Shown here: positions 56,790-64,000 of the stretch, in pieces
Layout: each line of letters begins with the position of its first letter
How positions within the stretch are numbered: the stretch's first letter is position 1
Source: Colwellia ponticola
Lineage (GTDB): Bacteria > Pseudomonadota > Gammaproteobacteria > Enterobacterales > Alteromonadaceae
NCBI RefSeq assembly: GCF_005885605.1
Contig: NZ_SZVP01000002.1
Span: 248,001-312,000 of the forward strand
Length of the DNA stretch: 64,000 nucleotides
Direction of reading: 5' to 3'
Notes under the pieces: model-generated
What the model was told of the DNA's origin: nothing
Database searches by the model: none
What the model saw: only the letters and a program-made list of their open reading frames with translations
Translations under genes and position numbers: made by a program

Positions 56790-57677
56790 TTAACCTTTAA
56801 TAACAAGCGTATCGCAGTCTAACTTATCGATAATATACTCAGCCGTATTACCTAATAACGCCGCATCAACACCTTTACGCCCAACAGAGCCTAAAATTAA
56901 ACATTCAGCTTCTAAATCAGCACAAACCTGAGGAACCACTTTGCCAGGTAAGCCTTCTTTAACGATAATATTTACTTTAGGTATATTTAATTTATCAGCG
57001 AGACTTTGTAAATCTTGCTTATGTTTTGCCATCACTTTCGCATTGATTTTTTCAGGATCAAAAGCAGACTTATCAACGGTAATATGAATAGGCGCTTTAC
57101 TTACTGTATTAACAAAATGTAAGTTGGCATCAAACATTTTAGCCATTGATGCTGCCTCAGCCGCTACTTTTTCACTTAAACATTCATGTTTTTTATCGCC
57201 ACTATCTAAGCTAATCGCCGTAACAATATCGCCATTTTCTGTCCACTTATGGTTTTTAACCATCAAGACATTAATTGGACTGCATCGGAGTAGGTTCCAA
57301 TGGTCAGGAGTAAATAAGTTACGAATTGATTTTTCATACTGCTTAGTTTCTTTGATAATTAAATCGCAGTTATTGCTTGTGGCTAAATTAATAACGCCTT
57401 CGTACCATTTTTTATGCCAAGTAACAACACAGCTTGTTTTTGTTGTTACTTCAAGCGACGCAGCTAAGGCTTCTAATACCTTCATCTGATCGTCAATAAG
57501 GTCTTGTTTAAGCTGAGCGGCAACATCGGAAGCTTTTTCAATGCTTCGGTTGTACATCGAAGTTCCTAATACTAACTCAGCATTATATTTATTTGCTAAG
57601 AATACCGCACGCGCAAGTGCAGGTTGTTTTTCTCTGTGAGGTGTTATAGCGACTAGTATACGTTTATAATCTGTCAT
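56790..57677 (-). CDS. Tandem universal stress protein (UspE-like)
   Basis: 295 residues, two Usp domains. Domain 1 (residues 1-145) starts YKRILVAITPHREKQPALARA and lacks a clear ATP loop. Domain 2 (150-295) ends CLILGSVGRKGVDAALLGNTAEYIIDKLDCDTLVIKG, with the GxVGRKGxxxxxxGNTAE pattern. UspE of E. coli has the same layout and affects stress survival and adhesion. It is cotranscribed with the CynX-type gene. Confidence 0.92.
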   Translation of the reverse strand: MTDYKRILVAITPHREKQPALARAVFLANKYNAELVLGTSMYNRSIEKASDVAAQLKQDLIDDQMKVLEALAASLEVTTKTSCVVTWHKKWYEGVINLATSNNCDLIIKETKQYEKSIRNLFTPDHWNLLRCSPINVLMVKNHKWTENGDIVTAISLDSGDKKHECLSEKVAAEAASMAKMFDANLHFVNTVSKAPIHITVDKSAFDPEKINAKVMAKHKQDLQSLADKLNIPKVNIIVKEGLPGKVVPQVCADLEAECLILGSVGRKGVDAALLGNTAEYIIDKLDCDTLVIKG

Positions 57678-57799
57678 AATATTATTTTCCTTTTTTTATG
57701 TTTAACAGTTAGGTTGACTATTTTTGGGCGACATATTCAATAATTCTAATTACGTCAGTAGGCTTTTTACCTATGCGAAAGTCATCGCATCTACTTCTT

Positions 57800-58177
57800 T
57801 TAATGGCTGACAATATTGCCACCGTGCAAAGTATTACTAGGTTTACCTAAAGCAGTACAGTAAACAGTAGTAAACTCTGCATTCCATTGTTTGTATTGAT
57901 CACCTAAGACCATAACAGCGACATTATAAATAGAGGTAAGCGTGTGCGCCGTTAAGGAAGTAACATGGGAATATAGGTGAGCAGGCCAATATGCGTTATG
58001 GCTATTAAAGACATTGTTATAAATAATAAAGCGATAAATAAAATGGTATACACTGGCGAGTAACTGACCGACATGCTCAAGCGAGAGCAAAGTAGGGAAA
58101 TAACGACAAACTAGGGCTTTTTGTTGTCGGCAATCAGACCTTATTACCTCTAATGGGTAAATATACCATCGCTTCAT
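57800..58177 (-). CDS. Hypothetical protein, 125 residues
   Basis: Starts best at ATG 58177, which has AAGAAGG about 7 bases upstream; an ATG six bases earlier is too close to that site. Sequence MKRWYIYPLEVIRSDCRQQ, then a central aromatic and His-rich stretch HFIYRFIIYNNVFNSHNAYWPAHLYSH, and a tail ending HGGNIVSH. No domain that I recognise. It follows a 73-residue ORF by 16 bases on the same strand, so the two may form a small unit. Coding status rests on RBS and length only. Confidence 0.45.
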   Translation of the reverse strand: MKRWYIYPLEVIRSDCRQQKALVCRYFPTLLSLEHVGQLLASVYHFIYRFIIYNNVFNSHNAYWPAHLYSHVTSLTAHTLTSIYNVAVMVLGDQYKQWNAEFTTVYCTALGKPSNTLHGGNIVSH

Positions 58178-58193
58178 AGTCATGCCTTCTTAG

Positions 58194-58415
58194 TTAGTAG
58201 ACCAGCCGAGATTTATTTATATCAGAGTGTAATGACTCTAACAAATTATTACGATATCCACCTAGAGAAGCATTCCACATCGCGGGATGTGTAGCACTCA
58301 TTAACGGCGTTATTTTAAACAATACTGTGTTCGGTGGTAACCTTAATAACAGTTTAGCTATACCTAGGTTATCGCTAAAGTATCGCCAAGTTATCGCCAA
58401 ATTAAGCCTTATCAA
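58194..58415 (-). CDS. Possible small hypothetical protein, 73 residues
   Basis: Starts at TTG 58415; no convincing RBS. MIRLNLAITWRYFSDNLGIAK, later THPAMWNASLGGYRNNLLESLHSDINK. The stop is 16 bases before the start of the 125-residue ORF. The region around the start contains a short direct repeat (AGTATCGCCA, AGTTATCGCCA). No family is recognised; it could be non-coding. Confidence 0.3.
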   Translation of the reverse strand: MIRLNLAITWRYFSDNLGIAKLLLRLPPNTVLFKITPLMSATHPAMWNASLGGYRNNLLESLHSDINKSRLVY

Positions 58416-58918
58416 ACGATGACGGTAGAGATAATAGCGCTAATACTTTACTCAATAAGTTCAGTAATCATCACTATCACTTAATGATAGTGATTAAAAA
58501 TCATCAAATAGCCGGCGGTACTGACAGCTAAACAAACACTTATTCTACCTAATTAACTCACGGTAACATGATCAGCTAACGACTAAGTTATCTATTAACA
58601 ATACCCTATATAGCGGTAAGTCACTCAAATAAAACTACTTCTACTCTCTATAACACCAGTTACCGCTAAGCGTATTTCTCATTAATAACTATTGCTACTT
58701 ATATTAACCAGTAAAAGCTATCTGTTTATTGACGTTGAGCAAGTTTAGTTAAATTAGTATTAGCTGATAAATAACCGAGTTAATTGTATCTATAACCTAT
58801 GAAAGCAAGCCCCTCCACAAATCTATAATAGCGACTATAGTTCAGTGGTAGCGATAATAAAAAAGTTAAGGTAACTTGCTCAATAAGTAACTCAAGTCAC
58901 TGTAGAATAATCCATCAG
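58416..58918. other. AT-rich divergent intergenic region
   Basis: No gene is seen. It contains a 10-bp hairpin ATCACTATCA, loop CTTAA, TGATAGTGAT at 58470-58494. Confidence 0.5.
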
Positions 58919-58985
58919 TAATTGTCAACAATTATGTTTACAATTACCTGTCGTTGTTGACAGGTGTCTTGCATTTGTTTACATT
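58919..58985 (+). promoter_or_regulatory. Malate synthase promoter with operator cluster
   Basis: TAATTGT-CA-ACAATTA at 58919-58934, ATGTTTACAAT at 58934-58944, GTTGTTGACAGG at 58953-58964 and TTTGTTTACATTT at 58974-58986 are variants of TTGTnnACAA. TTGACA (58957-58962), a 17-base spacer and TACATT (58980-58985) form a promoter; the third word covers the -35 and the fourth the -10. The word ATTGTCAACAAT here is the exact reverse complement of the word on the porin -35 at 46753-46764, so one regulator probably controls both. Confidence 0.65.
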
Positions 58986-59000
58986 TAGGAGAATTGAGCT

Positions 59001-59033
59001 TTAAGTATCCATTAAGTATCCATTAAGTATCCA
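59001..59033 (+). repeat. Three tandem 11-bp repeats in malate synthase leader
   Basis: TTAAGTATCCA three times without mismatch, between a good AGGAGA (58988-58992) and the start codon. Copy-number change would alter leader length by 11 bases per unit. Confidence 0.9.
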
Positions 59034-59043
59034 TAAGAAATGA

Positions 59044-61230
59044 GTGAATAAGAAGATGACAGTCTATATACAAAAAGGTTTATTAAAGGTAAATGCTGAT
59101 CTAGTTGAATTTATACAAAAAGAAGTGTTACCTGGCTTACAAGTTTCAGAAGTTCACTTTTGGGATTCTTTATCAAAAATAACCCATGAGTTTGGTCCAG
59201 AAAACCGAGCTTTGCTAGCAAAGCGACTCAATCTACAAGAACAAATTGATGCGTGGAATGTAGCCCATCAAGGTAAGTTTGAAGTAGCTGAATATAAAAG
59301 CTTTCTTATGGATATTGGTTATCTTGTCCCTGAAGGTGAAGACTTTAAAATTACCACTCGTAATGTTGATAAAGAAGTTAGTACTAAAGCAGGCCCACAA
59401 TTAGTTGTACCTGCCGCTAATGCTCGTTTTTCTCTTAATGCAGCTAATGCGCGTTGGGGTAGTTTATACGATGCATTATATGGTACAGATGTGATTAGTG
59501 ATGAAGGTGGTGCTGAAAAAACAGCTAAGCATAACCCTATCAGAGCCGCTAAAGTTATCGCCTACGGTCGTGACTTTTTAGACACTCATTTTCCTTTAGC
59601 CAATGCTTCACACAAGCAAGTAACTGGCTATGAAATTAGCGACAAGCAATTATCGGCAAAACTTGCTGATGGTACAAGTACGCAACTGGTTAATGCCGAG
59701 CAATTACTAGGCTATCAAGGTGAGCAGAGCGCACCTAGCTCAATTCTAATTAATCATAATCATTTGCGTGTCGCCATTGAAATTGATAGAGAGTCACTTA
59801 TTGGTAAATCTGATGCTGCAGGTATCAAAGACATTACCTTAGAGTCTGCGCTGACTAACATACAAGATTTTGAAGACTCTGTTGTTGCTGTTGATGCTAA
59901 CGAAAAAATTCACGTATATCGCAATTGGCTTGGCTTAATGAAAGGCGATTTAAGTGAAACTATCGAAAAAGGCGGTAAAGTATCGCAACGTATTTTAAAA
60001 GCAGACAAAATTTATACTGATCTAACGGGCAACGACTTTAGCGTGAAAGCACGTAGTTTATTATTCTGTCGTAACGTTGGTCATTTAATGACAAACCCTG
60101 CAGTAATTGATAAAGATGGTCTTGAAATACAAGAGGGCATCATGGATGCTCTGGTAAGTTGCTTAATTGCTTTACATGATATTAATAAAACCAGTTTTCA
60201 CAGTAACTCAGTTAACGGCAATATCTACATCGTTAAACCTAAAATGCATGGCCCTGAAGAAGTCGCTTTTGCTAATACCTTATTTGATGCGGTTGAAGAT
60301 GCCTTAGGTCTTAAAAGAGATACCATTAAAATTGGTGTTATGGATGAAGAACGCCGTACCACAGTAAACTTAAAAGAGTGTATCCGCGCGGTTAAAAGTC
60401 GTATCGTTTTCATTAATACAGGTTTCCTTGACCGAACGGGTGATGAAATACATACTAGTATGCTATTAGGTCCAATCGTACCTAAGGGTGAAATGAAATC
60501 ACAGCCGTGGATCCAAGCCTATGAAGATTGGAATGTTGATGTTGGTCTTGCTTGTGGTTTCTCAGGCGTAGCGCAAATTGGTAAAGGCATGTGGGCCATT
60601 CCTGATGAAATGGCTGATATGATGGAACAAAAAATAGCACATCCATTATCAGGTGCTAATACCGCATGGGTTCCGTCACCAACGGGAGCAACGTTACATG
60701 CTATTCATTATCACCAAGTGGATGTTTATGGTAGACAAGCTGATTTAGCGCAGAGAGCACGGGCTAATGTCGATGATATATTAACAGTACCACTACTGAA
60801 AAACCCTGCAGAGTTAACACCTGAAGCGATTGAAAAAGATCTAAACAACAACGCACAAGGACTATTAGGTTATGTAGTTCGTTGGGTTGATTTAGGTATG
60901 GGCGCTTCTAAAGTACCTAATATCGATAACATCGGTTTGATGGAAGATAGAGCAACGTTACGCATTTCTAGCCAACATATTTGTAACTGGCTAGAGCATA
61001 ATATTTTGACTGAATCACAAGTAAGAGCCTCTTTAGAAAAAATGGCTGTTATTGTTGATCAGCAAAATGAACATGATCCAAAATATCAAGCCATGTCTAA
61101 GGACTTTGACAATAGCTTGGCCTTTAAGGCAGCACTAGACTTAGTGTTTAAAGGCAAAACACAACCAAATGGATATACTGAACCATTGCTTCATGAATAC
61201 CGAGCAAAATTTAATGAAGCCCAGAAATAG
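59044..61230 (+). CDS. glcB: Malate synthase G
   Basis: 728 residues from GTG 59044; ATG 59056 (MTVYIQKGLLKVNADLVEF) aligns better with known GlcB starts and is equally possible. FARCAPS-type G isoform: the long beta insertion follows NARWGSLYDALYGTDVI; FCRNVGHLMTNPA, IGVMDEERRTTVNLKECI with the catalytic Arg, and the Mg site in LGLKR and FLDRTGDEIHT are visible. It condenses glyoxylate with acetyl-CoA to malate. With AllA and AllE nearby, the glyoxylate likely comes from purines; no glycolate oxidase or isocitrate lyase is in the window. The AllE gene starts 14 bases after its stop. Confidence 0.95.
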   Translation: MNKKMTVYIQKGLLKVNADLVEFIQKEVLPGLQVSEVHFWDSLSKITHEFGPENRALLAKRLNLQEQIDAWNVAHQGKFEVAEYKSFLMDIGYLVPEGEDFKITTRNVDKEVSTKAGPQLVVPAANARFSLNAANARWGSLYDALYGTDVISDEGGAEKTAKHNPIRAAKVIAYGRDFLDTHFPLANASHKQVTGYEISDKQLSAKLADGTSTQLVNAEQLLGYQGEQSAPSSILINHNHLRVAIEIDRESLIGKSDAAGIKDITLESALTNIQDFEDSVVAVDANEKIHVYRNWLGLMKGDLSETIEKGGKVSQRILKADKIYTDLTGNDFSVKARSLLFCRNVGHLMTNPAVIDKDGLEIQEGIMDALVSCLIALHDINKTSFHSNSVNGNIYIVKPKMHGPEEVAFANTLFDAVEDALGLKRDTIKIGVMDEERRTTVNLKECIRAVKSRIVFINTGFLDRTGDEIHTSMLLGPIVPKGEMKSQPWIQAYEDWNVDVGLACGFSGVAQIGKGMWAIPDEMADMMEQKIAHPLSGANTAWVPSPTGATLHAIHYHQVDVYGRQADLAQRARANVDDILTVPLLKNPAELTPEAIEKDLNNNAQGLLGYVVRWVDLGMGASKVPNIDNIGLMEDRATLRISSQHICNWLEHNILTESQVRASLEKMAVIVDQQNEHDPKYQAMSKDFDNSLAFKAALDLVFKGKTQPNGYTEPLLHEYRAKFNEAQK

Positions 61231-61244
61231 AGGAAAGACTAACC

Positions 61245-62081
61245 ATGTCAAATAACAACACTTATTATGCGCCTACAGGCGGATTACCACCACAAACACA
61301 AATAACAGCAGATCGCGCTATTTTTAAAGATGCTTACGCACTTATTCCTAAAGGCGTTATGTCTGATATTGTTACTAGTTACTTACCTTTCTGGGACGAT
61401 ATGCGTATGTGGGTTATTGCACGCCCTCTTAGTGGCTTTGCAGAAACTTTTTCACAATACATTGTTGAAGTTGCCCCTAAAGGTGGCTCTGAAAAGCCTG
61501 AACTTGATGATGCAGCGCAAGGCGTTCTTTTTGTTGTTGGCGGTCAAATGGACATCACTATTGAAGGTGTTGCCCATCATTTAGATACAGGTGGTTACGC
61601 ATACTTACCACCGGGTTGTAACTGGACCATTAGAAACAATAGCGATGAAAATGTAACATTCCATTGGATCCGTAAAGCTTACCAATATGTTGAAGGTCTT
61701 GAAGCACCAGAAGCATTCGTAACAAGCGATCAAGACTTAAGTCGTACTGATATGCCTGATACTGACGGTGTTTGGAGTACTACAAGATTTATGGACCCTA
61801 CAGATATGCGTTTTGATATGCATGTTAACGTAGTAACGTTCCAACCAGGTGGCGTAATCCCATTTGACGAAACGCATGTTATGGAACATGGTTTATACGT
61901 GCTAGAAGGTAAAGCAGTTTACCATCTAAATGGCGAGTGGGTTGAAGTTGAAGCGGGTGACTTCATGTGGTTACGTGCTTTCTGTCCACAAGCGTGTTAC
62001 ACCGGTGGTCCAGGCGAATTTAGATATTTACTATACAAAGATGTAAATAGACATATGCCATTTATCAGACCTGAAAAGTAA
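61245..62081 (+). CDS. allE: (S)-ureidoglycine aminohydrolase
   Basis: 278-residue bicupin (UGHY/AllE, formerly YlbA). YYAPTGGLPPQTQITADRAIFKDAYALIPKGVMSD is the family opening. The N-terminal cupin includes LFVVGGQMDITIEG; the C-terminal cupin has the metal ligands in DETHVMEHGLYVLEGKAVYHL and QACYTGGPG. It releases ammonia from ureidoglycine to give ureidoglycolate, the AllA substrate. Cotranscribed with malate synthase G, an arrangement that ties the last nitrogen-release steps to carbon capture. A strong terminator follows. Confidence 0.94.
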   Translation: MSNNNTYYAPTGGLPPQTQITADRAIFKDAYALIPKGVMSDIVTSYLPFWDDMRMWVIARPLSGFAETFSQYIVEVAPKGGSEKPELDDAAQGVLFVVGGQMDITIEGVAHHLDTGGYAYLPPGCNWTIRNNSDENVTFHWIRKAYQYVEGLEAPEAFVTSDQDLSRTDMPDTDGVWSTTRFMDPTDMRFDMHVNVVTFQPGGVIPFDETHVMEHGLYVLEGKAVYHLNGEWVEVEAGDFMWLRAFCPQACYTGGPGEFRYLLYKDVNRHMPFIRPEK

Positions 62082-62112
62082 GCTTTTCTTTATACTGATT
62101 AAGTAAGCAACT

Positions 62113-62152
62113 ATGCGTATAAAAGATAAAAATTCTTTATACGCATTTTTTT
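62113..62152 (+). terminator. Intrinsic terminator after allE
   Basis: ATGCGTATAAA/TTTATACGCAT 11-bp stem followed by a T tract. Confidence 0.92.
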
Positions 62153-62193
62153 TACTTTTTTTATGATGACTTAGCTATTAAGTAAATCTTTCA

Positions 62194-62679
62194 CTAACAA
62201 TTAATCCTAGTTAAATATTTTCTCAGTAACTGTTCAATTTGCGCTTGTTCTTCGTCTGAAAACACGGAAACCAAATTTCGTTGATGCTCAGTATGTTTAA
62301 TAATCATCTCTTCTATTAAAATCAAGCCTTTGGGGGTTAGTGAAACATCAACGCCTCTTTTATCCGCCTTATTGATTTGACGCTTAACGAGTTGCCTTTT
62401 TTCAAGTAAATCTATTCTACTGGTCATCGTGCCCGACGTTATTAACATTTGTTCAAGTAATTGATTTGGGGAAAGCGTATGGGGAGGCCCAGAGCGAAGT
62501 AGGGTTGCTAGTACATCAAAACCTGCGCTGGTGATTTCGTATTTATCAAAAGAGCTAGATAATTGGTCATTCATGTATTTTGATATACGCAATATACGAC
62601 TGGTAATCGCCATCGGCTGAGTATCAAGCTGTGGCATTTGACTTAGCCACTGCTCAATTTTTTTATCTATTTCGTCCAT
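62194..62679 (-). CDS. MarR-family regulator
   Basis: 161 residues. wHTH: ITSAGFDVLATLLRSGPPHTLSPNQLLEQMLITSGTMTSRIDLLEKRQLVKR, then the wing DKRGVDVSLTPKG. MarR proteins repress genes until a small phenolic or oxidant binds; no conserved sensing Cys is near the N-terminus. Two copies of a TAGTAGCnACTA palindrome lie just upstream (62705-62746), consistent with self-repression. The upstream catalase-like gene is on the same strand and may be a target. Confidence 0.9.
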   Translation of the reverse strand: MDEIDKKIEQWLSQMPQLDTQPMAITSRILRISKYMNDQLSSSFDKYEITSAGFDVLATLLRSGPPHTLSPNQLLEQMLITSGTMTSRIDLLEKRQLVKRQINKADKRGVDVSLTPKGLILIEEMIIKHTEHQRNLVSVFSDEEQAQIEQLLRKYLTRINC

Positions 62680-62704
62680 TCAATTCACTCTGAGCTCAAA
62701 TCGT

Positions 62705-62746
62705 TAGTAGCGACTATTATAACGTTTGCTTCAATAGTAGCTACTA
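62705..62746 (-). promoter_or_regulatory. Pair of MarR-type operators
   Basis: TAGTAGCTACTA (62735-62746, perfect 12-bp palindrome) and TAGTAGCGACTA (62705-62716, one mismatch), centre to centre 30 bases apart, about three helical turns, 26-67 bases before the MarR start. Confidence 0.65.
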
Positions 62747-62787
62747 CACTCGTTGGTATTATACCAAATGGATTATATAAATTAGTA

Positions 62788-63795
62788 TTATAAACGTCTA
62801 ACAAACGACTCTACATACGCGGGAGTTCTTGCATTGAGAATAGGATCAGCAGAAACAGAGATACCTTCAGGTAACAATACTGGGTTAAAGATAGTATCAC
62901 CACATTGCTGTGTTAAAGGGGCTTTATCTCGCTCACCGTTGATTATAAGCTGACCTACCAATAGTCTTTGACGTGATTCTGGCCAGACAATAGTAGGATC
63001 ATTAATTTCATCACCTGCTTGAGCCAGTTTAATGTATAAATTCCATACAGCCGGATCTTTTTCGATGCTTGATAATAGTGTCTCTTTTAAAAAGTCATCA
63101 GGCATTTTCGCTAACTCTGCTTTAGATAAGTTGTTGTCACCTTTAACCGGTTCAAAAAACCAACGTCCTGGCGCTATATCATTCTTTTGTGTCTTAAAAA
63201 GAAAACTGTTGACACCAAAGTAACGATTATTTTCAAAGCTAGCACTCGTTGGGCGTTGTTCAACATAGTCAAAAAAGGCTTTTGCATGCGGCTTATTATC
63301 TTTTAGCCACTGCTTACCGGCAGCGCCTTGTTTTACCTTATTTTGAAAGATAAAAAAATCATCAAGGTTGTTAGCAAAAAAAGGCTGAGCATTGGAAGTA
63401 ACAAAATTAATGCTACCTGCATCGCCATCAATTTTAAGTGACATAAAACGTCCTGAGCCTTTATCTGAAGCATTAATATTGGTACCGCCAAGCGAAAAAC
63501 GTGCAACGACATTTATTTCTTCTTGCTTAAAAAAAGGAATATTTAACGTTTCTTGCAGCGCCATATTAGGTTCAAATTTTCCTGAAGTACAAAAGCCTTT
63601 AGCGTGGTTACGCAATTTTACTTTTTTACCTGCTTCTCTACTGGCTTTATCAGGCGTGCCATTAACCGCATCAACAAGTTCAGCAATAGTGTGCTGTGTT
63701 GAGTTGTCTGCAGAAAATACGGGTAGTGCTAACAGTGATAAAGAAGACAGTAAAAAGGTTTTTTTTAGCAAGGTGAATTGTGAGTTAGTCATCAT
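62788..63795 (-). CDS. SrpA-like catalase-related peroxidase, exported (second paralogue)
   Basis: 335 residues. The signal peptide ends near LPVFSAD. NHAKGFCTSGKFEPN holds the distal His and a Cys, VVARFSLGGTNINASDKGSGRFMSLKI forms the haem pocket, and the end RTPAYVESFVRRL gives the Arg-x-x-x-Tyr haem ligand. It is a paralogue of the gene at 14828-15823 with the same Cys pair (GFCTSG, TQQCGDT), though clearly diverged. It probably removes peroxides in the periplasm. Upstream (63796-63900) the words TTTAGGT and TTTAAGT recur at short spacing, perhaps regulator sites. Confidence 0.88.
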   Translation of the reverse strand: MMTNSQFTLLKKTFLLSSLSLLALPVFSADNSTQHTIAELVDAVNGTPDKASREAGKKVKLRNHAKGFCTSGKFEPNMALQETLNIPFFKQEEINVVARFSLGGTNINASDKGSGRFMSLKIDGDAGSINFVTSNAQPFFANNLDDFFIFQNKVKQGAAGKQWLKDNKPHAKAFFDYVEQRPTSASFENNRYFGVNSFLFKTQKNDIAPGRWFFEPVKGDNNLSKAELAKMPDDFLKETLLSSIEKDPAVWNLYIKLAQAGDEINDPTIVWPESRQRLLVGQLIINGERDKAPLTQQCGDTIFNPVLLPEGISVSADPILNARTPAYVESFVRRL

Positions 63796-64000
63796 GACTC
63801 CATTCCTTAGGTGATAGTTTAGGTAATAACTTAGTTAATATTTTAGGTCGACTTTACATGACTTTTTTAAGTGATTATTTAAGTAATAATTAAGTAAACA
63901 GTTTAGGTTATAGCATACGTTTTAGCGGTTAATTTAGTTAGACAGGGTAAGGTATATAAAACTTTCAAAAAATATCAACTATCTGCAATACGCTTTATAT

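Noticed and set aside
59040..59051. Three-codon ORF ATG AGT GAA TAA overlapping the malate synthase start
   Set aside because: Could be a minimal upstream ORF, but at this size it is expected by chance and has no separate ribosome site.
62755..62765. GGTA-TTA-TACC, two element ends facing away from a shared TTA
   Set aside because: Suggestive of two abutting element ends, but the flanking sequence does not match the cores of copies A-E, so chance or an older relic cannot be separated.
1..64000. tRNA, rRNA, CRISPR array, prophage or toxin-antitoxin system
   Set aside because: I looked for cloverleaf-like GGTTCGAATC blocks, regularly spaced direct repeats, integrase or phage structural genes and small paired toxin-antitoxin ORFs and found none.

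Overview
The window is AT-rich chromosomal DNA (about 40 % G+C by eye). It looks like a marine gammaproteobacterium of the order Alteromonadales, of Colwellia or Thalassotalea type. This placement is an inference from gene content (NAD-malic enzyme, CSS-EAL proteins, many NCS2 permeases, YjiH, Tsx-like porin) and from repeats with outer ends TACCA...TGGTA. I see no rRNA, tRNA, CRISPR array or prophage.

Bases 1-8858 hold the first block of what looks like steroid C/D-ring degradation. It starts with a tightly coupled operon: the tail of an acyl-CoA dehydrogenase, a FadA6-like thiolase, an SDR and a Tat-type amidase. A LysR gene follows, which appears to start at ATT. Next comes an Old Yellow Enzyme gene cut in half at a REP-associated tyrosine transposase (RAYT) locus, then an IpdF-like SDR and a MaoC hydratase. 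Bases 8859-9460 are two copies of a short non-autonomous element.

Bases 9531-14017 form a nucleobase region: a YjiH membrane protein with a terminator hairpin directly before its start codon, two divergent paralogous phosphoribosyltransferases (one with a broken PRPP motif), and an NCS2 xanthine/urate-type permease behind a structured leader. Bases 14748-21779 are mixed housekeeping: an SrpA-like catalase, a truncated globin, a GNAT, a LysE exporter, dadA-dadX and rnk.

Bases 21823-29768 hold the second steroid block. On the minus strand it reads flavin reductase (HsaB type with a MarR-like tail), hydratase (TesE), acylating aldehyde dehydrogenase (TesF), aldolase (TesG), an MFS transporter and an HsdA-like 3-alpha-hydroxysteroid dehydrogenase. 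An aldehyde dehydrogenase diverges from it, and a TonB receptor follows at 30503. The ring-opening oxygenases are not in the window. Bases 33192-42513 carry an EAL protein, a TDT transporter, a PhyH dioxygenase, a GST, an 8-oxoguanine deaminase type enzyme, a CSS-EAL protein and a chemoreceptor.

Bases 43093-62081 form a purine-catabolism and glyoxylate-assimilation region: NAD-malic enzyme, a GntR and a RutR-like TetR, a Tsx-like porin with an NCS2 permease, AllA and PuuE, a chemoreceptor, a second NCS2 permease with an unusual Glu-to-Gln change, UspA proteins, an MFS protein, malate synthase G and ureidoglycine aminohydrolase. Together they would take purines across both membranes, release glyoxylate, and convert it through malate to pyruvate. 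The porin and malate synthase share a promoter design in which a TTGTnnACAA-type operator covers the -35 box. Bases 62194-63795 are a MarR gene and a second SrpA-like catalase.

Five copies of a mosaic short inverted-repeat element with 3-bp TTA/TAA target duplications lie between genes. Two of them are inserted at stop codons of steroid genes.
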